Shown piece after piece: positions 19,768 to 27,252 of a DNA stretch of 64,000 nucleotides (the first letter of the stretch is position 1; each line of letters opens with the position of its first letter). A program made the position numbers and the translations under genes. This stretch comes from Streptomyces spororaveus. GTDB taxonomy: Bacteria; Actinomycetota; Actinomycetes; Streptomycetales; Streptomycetaceae. The stretch spans positions 6,408,501 through 6,472,500 of the forward strand of contig NZ_BNED01000005.1 in assembly GCF_016755875.1 (NCBI RefSeq). Direction: 5' to 3'. The notes beneath the pieces were generated by a model. It was not told the origin of the DNA, ran no database searches, and saw only the letters and a program-made list of their open reading frames with translations.

Positions 19768-20325
19768 ATGCTCGCAACGGTGAACCGGATCCTGCTGGCC
19801 GTGGCCGGAGCGGTCCTGATGGCGGCCGGGATCGTGCTGCTGACCGGTGCGTGGCCGCTGCACGGCCGCCACGCGCCGCTGCTGAGCGAGGCGACCAGGA
19901 ACCGGTACTGGCACGCCGAGGGCTGGTGGTGGTGGGCGGTGCCCGCCGCGCTCGCGGTGGGCGTACTGCTGGCGCTGTGGTGGCTGCTGTCCCAGCTCAG
20001 GCGCCCGCGACTGCAGGCGGTGGTCGTGGACACCGGCGACGGGGAGTTCGCCACGCTGCGCGGGCGCGCGCTGGAGGAGGCGGTGGCCGCGGAGGCCGGC
20101 GCCCTCTACGGGGTCGCCGGCTGCCGGGTCGCCCTGCGCGGGCGGCGCGGCTCGCCGGCGCTGCGGGTCGCGCTGGAACTGGAACCCCACGCGGTCCCCG
20201 CCGACGCGCTGGCCGCCGTGGCCGGCCCGGTCCTGGCCCACGCCCGGACCTCGGCGGGCCTCCCGGAACTGCCCGCGGAGGCCCGCCTCAAGGTGACGTC
20301 CCACCGGGCCCGGCGCGTGACGTAG
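19768..20325 (+). CDS. amaP: AmaP-type alkaline shock response membrane anchor
   Basis: A 185-residue membrane protein: helix 1 at residues 6-27, a loop ending in AEGWWWWAVPAAL, helix 2 at about 54-72, then a cytoplasmic domain (LRRPRLQAVVVDTGDGEFATLRGRALEEAVAAEA). This is the AmaP arrangement, which anchors Asp23 to the membrane. AGGAGG precedes the ATG by 7 nt. Last gene of the five-gene set; the pairing of a soluble Asp23 with its anchor suggests a membrane-associated stress complex. Confidence 0.87.
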   Translation: MLATVNRILLAVAGAVLMAAGIVLLTGAWPLHGRHAPLLSEATRNRYWHAEGWWWWAVPAALAVGVLLALWWLLSQLRRPRLQAVVVDTGDGEFATLRGRALEEAVAAEAGALYGVAGCRVALRGRRGSPALRVALELEPHAVPADALAAVAGPVLAHARTSAGLPELPAEARLKVTSHRARRVT

Positions 20326-20368
20326 CCCGCCGGGACCGCGACCGGGGTCTCCGGCGGTGTCCGGCGGG
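20326..20368. terminator. Possible shared terminator between convergent genes
   Basis: CCCGCCGG (20326-20333) and CCGGCGGG (20361-20368) flank a GC-rich spacer between the amaP stop and the stop of the convergent SDR gene. No T run follows on either strand. Confidence 0.35.
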
Positions 20369-21124
20369 TCAGAAGCCGTGCCGGGAGCCGCCGTCGACCG
20401 GGAGCATGACGCCCGTCAGGTACGACGCCGCCGGGGAGAGCAGGAAGGCCGCCGTACGGCCGAACTCCTCCGGGGCGCCGTACCGGCGCAGCGGGATACG
20501 GGACTCGTTCCCCGCCCGCGCGGCCTCGGCGTCACCGGACAGCGCGTCGAGCTCGCGCACCCGGTCGGTGTCGATACGGGCCGGAAGCAGGCCGACCACC
20601 CGGATCCCGCGCGGGCCGAGCTCCAGCGAGAGGGACTTCGCGAAGCCCGCGAGGCCCGGGCGCAGGCCGTTGGAGATGGTCAGGCCGGGGATCGGCTCAT
20701 GGACCGAGCCCGACAGGACGAAGCCGATGACCCCGCCCTCGCCCAGCTCGGCGGCCGCCGCCCGGGCCAGGCGGACCGCGCCCAGGAAGACCGACTCGAA
20801 CGCCGCCGACCACTGCGCGTCGGTGTTGTCCGCGGCGAAGCCCGGCGCCGGGCCGCCCACGCTGATGAGGATGCCGTCGAGGCGGCCGAAGCGCTCCAGC
20901 GCCGTGGCGACGAGCCGTGCGGCCGCCTCCGGGTCGGAGTTGTCGGCCGCCGCACCGGCCGCGTTCGGGCCGAGCCCGGCGGCGGCGTCGGCCGCCCGCT
21001 TCTCGTCCCGGCCCGTCAGGAGCACCTTCGCGCCGTCGGCGGTCAGTTCCCGGGCGGAGGCGAGGCCGAGGCCGCGCGTGGCGCCGGTGACGATGTAGAC
21101 ACGGTCTTTCAGTCCAAGATCCAT
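20369..21124 (-). CDS. Divergent SDR-family protein lacking the catalytic Tyr-Lys
   Basis: A 251-residue Rossmann-fold protein with a normal cofactor motif TGATRGLG (13-20) and C-terminal GAPEEFGRTAAFLLSPAASYLTG and PVDGGS. The active site is unusual: the NNAG motif reads SVGG, and where YxxxK is expected (about 150-154) the sequence is ISNGLRPGL, so Tyr and Lys are both replaced. The same S-N-x-x-R pattern is known from an SDR-like subgroup described as lacking the catalytic tetrad. It may bind NAD(P) and use other chemistry. The start ATG is 10 nt upstream of the SURF1 stop, suggesting one transcript with it. Confidence 0.88.
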   Translation of the reverse strand: MDLGLKDRVYIVTGATRGLGLASARELTADGAKVLLTGRDEKRAADAAAGLGPNAAGAAADNSDPEAAARLVATALERFGRLDGILISVGGPAPGFAADNTDAQWSAAFESVFLGAVRLARAAAAELGEGGVIGFVLSGSVHEPIPGLTISNGLRPGLAGFAKSLSLELGPRGIRVVGLLPARIDTDRVRELDALSGDAEAARAGNESRIPLRRYGAPEEFGRTAAFLLSPAASYLTGVMLPVDGGSRHGF

Positions 21125-21133
21125 GCCGACACG

Positions 21134-21925
21134 CTACGCCGTCGCCGGCTCCTGCCGGGAGGCTTCGGCCCGGGCGGCCTCTTCCTCACGCTCGCGCTTC
21201 TCCCGCCGTACGAGGACCACCCAGCCCACCGGAACCGCGGCGGCGAACAGCCACCACTGGACGGCGTACGCCATGTGGGGGCCGATCGAGTCGTGGTCGG
21301 GGTCGGCGATCGTCTCCGGACTGCCGTCCGCCGGCTTGGGAGCCGTCAGCTCCAGGTACCCGCCGAGCACCGTCCGGCCCAGGTACTCCGCCTGCTGCTC
21401 GCTGTTGATCAGCATCACCTGGCGGTCCGGCAGGCCCTTGCGGTCCTTGATGCCGCTGCCGCCGCTGGTCTCGTCGGCCTTCAGCCGGCCGGTGACCGTG
21501 ACCTCGCCCGCGGGCGCGGCCGGCACCGGCGGGTAGGCGCGCGGGTCGTCGCCGCCCGGTACCCAGCCCCGGTTGACCAGGACCACCCGGCCGTCGGCGA
21601 GGACCAGCGGGGTCAGGACGTGGAAGCCGACCTTGTCGTCGTTGTCGGTGCGCATCCGGACGACGACCTCGTGCGCGGAGTCGTACGTGCCGGTCGCGGT
21701 GACCGCGCGCCAGAAGTCCGCGCGGGGGACCCGGTGTCCGGGGGAGGTGATCGCGGTCATGGGGACCGGCTCCGCCCGCAGGTTCGCCTCGATCAGCTGG
21801 TTCTGCGTGACCCGGTGCTCGTGGCGGTGGTACTGCCAGAACCCGAGCTTGATCATCGCGGGGATGAGGGCGAGGGCCATCAGGGTGAGGAACACCCACT
21901 GCCGGGTCAGCACAAAGCGGTACAC
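21134..21925 (-). CDS. SURF1 family cytochrome oxidase assembly protein
   Basis: A 263-residue protein with a membrane helix at each end (RQWVFLTLMALALIPAMIKL near residue 8, and WWLFAAAVPVGWVVLV near 225) and an outer domain between, the classic SURF1 topology. GFWQYHRHEHR after the first helix, VNRGWVPGG and the C-terminal HMAYAVQWWLFA are family motifs. SURF1 helps insert heme a into cytochrome c oxidase. The GTG at 21925 is chosen; a GTG two codons upstream (21931) is equally possible. Part of a minus-strand run with the neighbouring genes. Confidence 0.93.
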   Translation of the reverse strand: MYRFVLTRQWVFLTLMALALIPAMIKLGFWQYHRHEHRVTQNQLIEANLRAEPVPMTAITSPGHRVPRADFWRAVTATGTYDSAHEVVVRMRTDNDDKVGFHVLTPLVLADGRVVLVNRGWVPGGDDPRAYPPVPAAPAGEVTVTGRLKADETSGGSGIKDRKGLPDRQVMLINSEQQAEYLGRTVLGGYLELTAPKPADGSPETIADPDHDSIGPHMAYAVQWWLFAAAVPVGWVVLVRREKREREEEAARAEASRQEPATA

Positions 21926-21990
21926 GCCCACGACGGTACCCGCAGCGCGAAGGACCCCGGCGGCCGGGTGGCCGTCCGGGGTCATGGAGT

Positions 21991-22080
21991 CCGGGACGGG
22001 GTGTCGGAACGAGGCGTCGGGACGGGGTGTCGGAATGGGGTGTCGGGGCGGGGGCGTGGAGACGGGGTCGGGACGGGGCC
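21991..22080 (+). repeat. Degenerate short direct repeats (GGGACGGGGTGTCGGAA)
   Basis: GGGACGGGGTGTCGGAA occurs at about 21993 and again at 22019, followed by shorter variants (GGGGTGTCGG, GAGACGGGGTCGGGACGGGG). The stretch lies between the Cys-rich protein stop and the SURF1 start and is unlike ordinary intergenic sequence here. Confidence 0.6.
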
Positions 22081-22094
22081 GCGACGCGGGGGAG

Positions 22095-22328
22095 TCAGAC
22101 GCGGTCGACGATGCCCACCTTCCCCTCCGCCCGCGCGCAGTGCGCCCCGCAGAACCACTGCCCCGCGACCTCCACGCCCTGGCCGATGATCGAGACCCGG
22201 CAGTGCTCGCAGACGGGCGCCATGCGGTGGATGGCGCAGGAGAAGCAATCGAAGACATGCACCGCACCCTGTGCGTGGACTTCGAAGGACATGCCGTAAT
22301 CGTTTCCGCAGACCTCACAACGTGCCAT
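22095..22328 (-). CDS. Small Cys-rich, probably zinc-binding protein
   Basis: A 77-residue protein with four CxxC-type pairs: CEVC near the start, CFSC, CEHC and CGAHC. The spacing is that of paired zinc ribbons. GNDYGMSFEVHAQG lies between the first two. A conserved Streptomyces hypothetical to my knowledge; no function assigned. The ATG at 22328 begins MARCEVC and is preferred over upstream in-frame codons at 22364. Confidence 0.85.
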   Translation of the reverse strand: MARCEVCGNDYGMSFEVHAQGAVHVFDCFSCAIHRMAPVCEHCRVSIIGQGVEVAGQWFCGAHCARAEGKVGIVDRV

Positions 22329-22420
22329 GGGCCGAATGCTGCGCACGGGGAAGGAGCGGAACAAGATCCGGCGGGGTGAGTCGCCGCGCCTGCACCCGGC
22401 CGGCGCAACGGCCCCGCCGT

Positions 22421-23392
22421 TCAGGACTCGGCCGGGGCCACGTCCCGCAGCAGCTGGGTGAAGGCCGCCTCGTCGACGACCGGAGTGCCGAAGCTCTTCG
22501 CCTTGACCGTCTTGGAGGTCGCCGAGTCGGGGTCGTTGGTCACCAGGAGGCTGGTGAGCCGCGACACACTCGTCGCGATGTGCAGGCCCGCCTCGACCGC
22601 ACGGTCCTCCAGCAGCTCCCGCTCCACCGAGGTGTCACCGGAGAAGGCGATCCGCATGCCCTGCTTCAGCGGCTTGCCGTCCTCGAACCGCCCCGGGTTC
22701 GGGTGCGGGCACGGCGGCCGCTTGCGCGAGGGCCGCCAGCTGCTGCCCCGGTAGGAGGCCTGGTACCCGACGCGCGGGGTGACGGGGGAGTCCGACCACT
22801 CCGTCAGCGGCCGGCATTCCAGCAGGGGGAGCCGTACACCGCCCTCCGCGGCCGCGTGCAGCGAGGGGCGGAACGCCTCCGCGAGCACCCGGGCGTCGTC
22901 GAGCGCGTGGTGGGCGCGCTGCTGGACCACGCCGAAGTGCGCGGCGAGCGACTCCAGCTTGTGGTTGGGCAGCGGCAGGTTCAGTTCCTTCGACAGGGCG
23001 ATGGTGCACAGCCGCTGACGGACCGGCGCCGTCGCGGAGGCCCGCGCGTACTCCCGGGCGATCATCTGCCAGTCGAAGATGGCGTTGTGCGCGACCAGCA
23101 CCCGGTCCGCGAGCCGGTCGGCGAACTCCGCGGCGATGTCCTCGAAGAGCGGGGCGTCGGAGAGCATCGCGCTCGTCAGCCCGTGGATCCACACCGGTCC
23201 CGGGTCCCGCCGCGGATTGACCAGCGTGTACCAGTGGTCCTCCACATTGCCCTGGGCGTCCAGCCGGTAGACGGCGGCGGAGACTATCCGGTCGTCGCGA
23301 GCGAGCCCGGTGGTCTCCACGTCGACGACCGCGTACCCCTGTGGGTACGCGGTCGGCCACGTCGTCTCTGCGGTCGTACGGTCGTCGAGCAT
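22421..23392 (-). CDS. DEDDh 3'-5' exonuclease with C-terminal BRCT domain
   Basis: A 323-residue protein. The exonuclease domain (about residues 18-185) has the DEDDh residues: D and E in VDVETTGL, D in LVAHNAIFDWQMI, and the H-x4-D pair in HHALDDARV. It resembles the polymerase III epsilon proofreading subunit. A C-terminal BRCT domain (about 240-318) starts with LKQGMRIAFSGDTSVERELLEDRA and ends EAAFTQLL. In between is a basic segment with RPSRKRPPCPHPNPGRF. A role in DNA repair or replication is likely. The ATG at 23392 is preceded by an in-frame GTG at 23398. Confidence 0.92.
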   Translation of the reverse strand: MLDDRTTAETTWPTAYPQGYAVVDVETTGLARDDRIVSAAVYRLDAQGNVEDHWYTLVNPRRDPGPVWIHGLTSAMLSDAPLFEDIAAEFADRLADRVLVAHNAIFDWQMIAREYARASATAPVRQRLCTIALSKELNLPLPNHKLESLAAHFGVVQQRAHHALDDARVLAEAFRPSLHAAAEGGVRLPLLECRPLTEWSDSPVTPRVGYQASYRGSSWRPSRKRPPCPHPNPGRFEDGKPLKQGMRIAFSGDTSVERELLEDRAVEAGLHIATSVSRLTSLLVTNDPDSATSKTVKAKSFGTPVVDEAAFTQLLRDVAPAES

Positions 23393-23472
23393 GGTCACAG
23401 AGGATATCGGCCCCGACTGACACCCGTGGCCGCACCGGCGCTTCCCGGCCGTCGGCCCAGGGCGGCGACCGG

Positions 23473-24108
23473 CTATCGCGGCGGTGCCGCGCCCGGCGCG
23501 AGCAGGGTGTGCACCAGGGCCCGTACGGACAGCAGGAACAGCCGGTCCGGGTCCGCCGGGCGGGCCAGGGCGCGGGCGAGGGCCGGGTCGTGGGGGGCCG
23601 CGGCGGGGTCCCAGAGCTCGCTCTCGGCCGGGGACTGGGCGGGGGAGCGTTCGCGGCTGCGCTCGACGAGCAGGTACCCGACGACCTGGAACTGGACGGC
23701 GCGCACCGCGTCCGCCGCCCGGGCGCCGCGCAGCCCGGCGGCGTGCACCTCGTGGACGAGTGCCTGCTGGGCGGGGAGGAACATCCGCTCGGTGAGCCCG
23801 CGTTCGTGGACCATCGCGATCAGGTGCGGCCGCTCGCGCAGCTCGCGGCGCAGGATGCGGGCCACGGACAGGATCCGGTCGGCGGGGGCGCGGCCGCTGG
23901 GCCGGATGGCTCCCATCTCCTCCACGGTCCGCCGCACGAGGGCGTCGAGCAGTGATTCGCGGTTGCCGACGTGCCAGTAGATGGACGTCACGGCGGTGCC
24001 CAGCTCGGCGGCGAGCTTGCGCATGGTGAGCGCGGCCGGACCGTGCTGCATGACCAGGGCCGCGGCGGCGTCCAGCACCTCGTCGCGGGTGAGCGCGGTT
24101 CTGGCCAC
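23473..24108 (-). CDS. TetR-family repressor, divergent from the decarboxylase operon
   Basis: A 211-residue TetR regulator. The DNA-binding domain is residues 1-55 (LTRDEVLDAAAALVMQHG, LTMRKLAAELGTAVTSIYWHVGNRESLLDAL). The C-terminal ligand domain resembles TetR_C groups with ERGLTERMFLPAQQALVHEV. It is transcribed away from the acetoacetate-decarboxylase-like operon, and a perfect palindrome lies between them at 24182-24196, so it very probably represses that operon and itself. The inducer is unknown. Confidence 0.92.
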   Translation of the reverse strand: MARTALTRDEVLDAAAALVMQHGPAALTMRKLAAELGTAVTSIYWHVGNRESLLDALVRRTVEEMGAIRPSGRAPADRILSVARILRRELRERPHLIAMVHERGLTERMFLPAQQALVHEVHAAGLRGARAADAVRAVQFQVVGYLLVERSRERSPAQSPAESELWDPAAAPHDPALARALARPADPDRLFLLSVRALVHTLLAPGAAPPR

Positions 24109-24181
24109 GGCGGCCCACCACCAATCTGTCGGATCGTCAATTCTGGTCCGTGCGCGGGTCTTTACCCTTCATCGGTGGCGG

Positions 24182-24196
24182 TGTAACTGTGTTACA
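24182..24196. promoter_or_regulatory. Palindromic operator TGTAACTGTGTTACA
   Basis: Perfect 6-3-6 inverted repeat TGTAAC-TGT-GTTACA between the divergent TetR gene and decarboxylase operon, 38-52 nt upstream of the operon start. AT-rich against the background, and of the size expected for a TetR dimer site. Confidence 0.72.
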
Positions 24197-24233
24197 GAAC
24201 CGACTCCCCCCGAGCTGAGGGATGGTGCGAGAC

Positions 24234-25043
24234 ATGGCACGCGTACGGTACGGAGCACGGACCGGGGCCGAGATCGCGGCGTCGCGCGAGAAGAGTTCCG
24301 GACTCCCGGACATCTGGTCGACCGGTGTCGTGGCCGTCTGGGAGAGCGACCCCGACGTGGTCGCGGCGGTCCTGCCGCCGCCGCTCAAACCGGCCGACCG
24401 GCCCCTGGTGCGGGCCAACATCAGCAAGGTGGACCTGCCCGGCTACCCGCTCGGCGCCGGCTCGGTGGCCGTCGCCGCCCGGCACGGCGGGACCGAGGGC
24501 TGGTACCCGCTGGTCATGCCGATGACCCTCGAACGCGCCCTGACCGGCGGCCGCGAGGTCTTCGGCGAGCCGAAGAAGCTGGGCGAGGTCACCGTGGAGC
24601 GCGACGGGCTCGTCGTACGGGCCGCTCTCGCCCGGCACGGGATCGCCTTCGTCGAGGTGCGCGGGGCGGTGGACCGCGCGCTGCCGCTGCCCGAGCCCAC
24701 CCGGAAGACCGACTTCTACTTCAAGTTCCTGCCCGCCGTCGACGGTTCGGGCTTCGACGTGGACCCGGTGCTCGTGCACTGCACGCGCAACGAGAAGGTC
24801 CGCAAGCTGGAGCACGTCACCGGCGACATCGTCCTGCGCGAGTCGATGTACGACCCGGTCGCCGACCTCCCCGTCCGCCGGATCGTGGAGATCACCATCG
24901 GCGAGAAGACCACCGACCAGAAGGGCCGGGTCGTGGAGCGGGTCAGCGCCCAGGCCCTGCTCCCGTACATCCACCAGCGCTACGACGACCCCCTGCAGAT
25001 CTTCGACGCGGCCCCGGAGGGCTCGTCAGGGGGGAGGGGCTGA
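24234..25043 (+). CDS. Acetoacetate decarboxylase-like protein
   Basis: A 269-residue protein of the acetoacetate decarboxylase (ADC) fold. The Schiff-base Lys is expected in VFGEPKKLGEV (residues 114-115), and PLVMPMTLERALTGGRE precedes it. ADC-family members include enzymes acting on other beta-keto acids as well as aldolase-dehydratases, so the true substrate is open. The ATG at 24234 is given; an ATG at 24222 and GTG at 24225 are nearer to the GAGGG ribosome site and might be used. First gene of a four-gene operon with an SDR and two amidohydrolases. Confidence 0.87.
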   Translation: MARVRYGARTGAEIAASREKSSGLPDIWSTGVVAVWESDPDVVAAVLPPPLKPADRPLVRANISKVDLPGYPLGAGSVAVAARHGGTEGWYPLVMPMTLERALTGGREVFGEPKKLGEVTVERDGLVVRAALARHGIAFVEVRGAVDRALPLPEPTRKTDFYFKFLPAVDGSGFDVDPVLVHCTRNEKVRKLEHVTGDIVLRESMYDPVADLPVRRIVEITIGEKTTDQKGRVVERVSAQALLPYIHQRYDDPLQIFDAAPEGSSGGRG

Positions 25044-25044
25044 C

Positions 25045-25929
25045 ATGCGACTCGAACCCGGACAGGTGGCCGTGGTCACCGGAGCCGCCGGCGGCATCGG
25101 CCTCGCCATGGCCCGCCGCTTCGCCGCCGAAGGGCTGAAGGTGGTCCTCGCGGACGTCGAGGAGGGCGCCCTGCGCAAGGCCGCCGGTGAACTCGCCGCG
25201 GACGGCGCCCAGGTGCTCGCCAGGGTGGTCGACGTCAGCGACCGCGACTCGGTGATCGCGCTGGCCGACGCCGTCTACGAGGCCTTCGGCGCCGTGCACG
25301 TGCTCTGCAACAACGCGGGCGTCGGCTCCGGCGCCGAGGGCCGGATGTGGGAGCACGAGCCCAACGACTGGAAGTGGGCCTTCTCCGTCAACGTGTGGGG
25401 CGTCTTCCACGGCATCCAGGCCTTCGTCCCCCGCATGATCGCCGCCGGCGGGCCCGGCCACATCGTCAACACCTCCTCCGGCGACGGCGGCATCGCACCC
25501 CTGCCCACCGCCTCCGTGTACGCCGTCACCAAGGCGGCCGTCGTCACCATGACCGAGTCGCTCTACGCCCACCTCAAGGCGGAGGGCGCCGCCGTCGGCG
25601 CCTCCGTCCTCTTCCCCGGGCCGCACATGCTGCGCACCGGGCTGTGGGAGTCGCACCGCAACCGGCCCGAGCGGTACGCGAAGCAGCGGCCGCGCAAGGC
25701 CCCGTACCGCAGCCTCGACCAGTACGAGGCGGCGATGAGGCAGGCCGGACACGAGGTGCGCTTCACCCCGGTCGAGGAGGTCGCCGAGCACGTCGTCGAC
25801 GGCATCCGCGCCGACCGCTTCTGGATGCTCCCGGCCGGCGAGCACAGCGACCGGCAGATCCGCGCCCGGTCGCAGTCGATGCTCGACCGGACCAATCCCG
25901 GCTACCTGGAAAGTTTCATCCTCGACTGA
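25045..25929 (+). CDS. Short-chain dehydrogenase/reductase of the ADC operon
   Basis: A 294-residue classical SDR: cofactor motif TGAAGGIG (12-19), NNAG (89-92), Ser144/145, Tyr159 and Lys163 in the YxxxK motif YAVTK, all present. The C-terminal extension (about residues 210-294), with YRSLDQYEAAMRQAGHEVRF and VADGIRADRFWMLP-like sequence, is longer than in FabG and typical of SDRs seen in steroid or terpenoid catabolic clusters. It starts one nt after the ADC-like stop, so the two are coupled. It probably oxidises an alcohol or reduces a ketone intermediate. Confidence 0.93.
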   Translation: MRLEPGQVAVVTGAAGGIGLAMARRFAAEGLKVVLADVEEGALRKAAGELAADGAQVLARVVDVSDRDSVIALADAVYEAFGAVHVLCNNAGVGSGAEGRMWEHEPNDWKWAFSVNVWGVFHGIQAFVPRMIAAGGPGHIVNTSSGDGGIAPLPTASVYAVTKAAVVTMTESLYAHLKAEGAAVGASVLFPGPHMLRTGLWESHRNRPERYAKQRPRKAPYRSLDQYEAAMRQAGHEVRFTPVEEVAEHVVDGIRADRFWMLPAGEHSDRQIRARSQSMLDRTNPGYLESFILD

Positions 25930-25938
25930 GGGGCGTCT

Positions 25939-27252
25939 GTGGTGAGTACGCACGAAGGGCCGGCCGAAGAGCCGGCCGAAGACCCGTACCTGATCATCTC
26001 CTCCGACTGTCACGCGGGCCTGCCCACCGAGCGGTACCGGCCCTACCTGGACTCCCGTTTCCACCCTCAGTTCGACGACTTCCTCGGCGAACGCGACGCC
26101 CGCCGGGCCGAGGCCACCCGCCTCGGCGTCCGCAACGAGGCCTTCGCCGAGAAGTGGTTCCACGACCACGAGGAAGGCCTCAAGGGCGGCTGGGACACCG
26201 GGCAGCGCCTGAAGGAACTCGACGGCGACGGGGTGGCCGCCGAGGTCGTCTTCCCCGACGCGGACGCCGTCGACAGCCAGACCGCCGCCCCCTTCGGCGT
26301 CGGCCTGGGCCTCTCCGGCGACCAGGACCCCGAGCTCGGCATGGCGGGCGCGCAGGCGCACAACCGCTGGCTCGCGGAGTTCGTGGGGCAGAACCCGGAG
26401 CGGCACTGCGGAGTCGCCCTGCTGCCCGTCACGGGCGAGCCGAAGAAGGTGGTCGCCGAGATACACCGGGCCAAGGAGTCCGGGCTGGGCGCGCTGATGA
26501 TCCCCGCGATGTGGGTGGACAAGGCGCCCTACCACGACCGCCGCTACGACCCCGTCTGGGCGGCCGCCGCCGAGACGCAGATGCCGATCGTCACCCACTC
26601 CGGGTCCTCGCCGCGCCACGAGTACGGCGACCACCTGGGCATCTTCGTCTCCGAGGTCACCTGGTGGCCGGCCCGCCCGCTGTGGTTCCTGCTCTGGTCA
26701 GGGGTCTTCGAGCGCCACCCCGGCCTGAAGTTCGGCGTCGCCGAGGCCGGCTGCTGGTGGCTGCCGAACCAGCTGTGGTTCATGGACCGGCTCTACCTCG
26801 GCGCGCACGGCGGCAAGAAGCTCTCGCCGTTCGAGGAGCTGAAGCGGCCGCCCAGCGAGTACCTGGACCGCCAGGTGTTCATCTGCGCGACGAACACCAA
26901 GCGCAGGGAGCTCGCGCAGCGGTACGAGATCGGCGTGGACAACATCCTGTGGGGCTCGGACTTCCCGCACCCCGAGGGCACCTGGCCGAACACCCGGGCC
27001 TGGCTGAAGAACACCTTCCACGACATCCCGGTCGCCGAGACCCGCCGGATGCTCGGCCTCGCGGCGGCCGACGTCTTCGGCTTCGACACCGCGAAGCTGG
27101 CCCCGATCGCCCGCCGGATCGGCCCCACCCCGGCGGAACTCGGCCAGTCCCCGGACCAGGCGGCGGTGGAGGCCTCCTGGGCCCGTTCCCGGGAGGTGGG
27201 CCGCCACTGGCTCACGGACAACGACTTCCCGGTGCTGGGGGTGAACCCGTGA
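25939..27252 (+). CDS. Amidohydrolase family protein (Amidohydro_2), first of pair
   Basis: A 437-residue TIM-barrel protein of the amidohydrolase-2 group, which contains metal-dependent decarboxylases and hydrolases. Likely metal ligands are in ISSDCHAG near the N-terminus (D-x-H), the barrel His in VTHSGSS and the Asp in WGSDFPHPEGT. Segments WFLLWSGVFERHPGLKFGVAE and RYEIGVDNILWG are family-typical. GTG 25939 or 25942 may be the start; GAGGGG favours the second. Beside the ADC-like gene and SDR, it probably acts on the same substrate series, by C-C cleavage or decarboxylation. Confidence 0.9.
   Translation: MVSTHEGPAEEPAEDPYLIISSDCHAGLPTERYRPYLDSRFHPQFDDFLGERDARRAEATRLGVRNEAFAEKWFHDHEEGLKGGWDTGQRLKELDGDGVAAEVVFPDADAVDSQTAAPFGVGLGLSGDQDPELGMAGAQAHNRWLAEFVGQNPERHCGVALLPVTGEPKKVVAEIHRAKESGLGALMIPAMWVDKAPYHDRRYDPVWAAAAETQMPIVTHSGSSPRHEYGDHLGIFVSEVTWWPARPLWFLLWSGVFERHPGLKFGVAEAGCWWLPNQLWFMDRLYLGAHGGKKLSPFEELKRPPSEYLDRQVFICATNTKRRELAQRYEIGVDNILWGSDFPHPEGTWPNTRAWLKNTFHDIPVAETRRMLGLAAADVFGFDTAKLAPIARRIGPTPAELGQSPDQAAVEASWARSREVGRHWLTDNDFPVLGVNP

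Noticed and set aside
25347..27248. Upstream part of a 1041-codon frame ending with the second amidohydrolase
   Set aside because: It is a frame-shadow of the SDR and first amidohydrolase; real protein begins at the GTG overlapping the previous stop.
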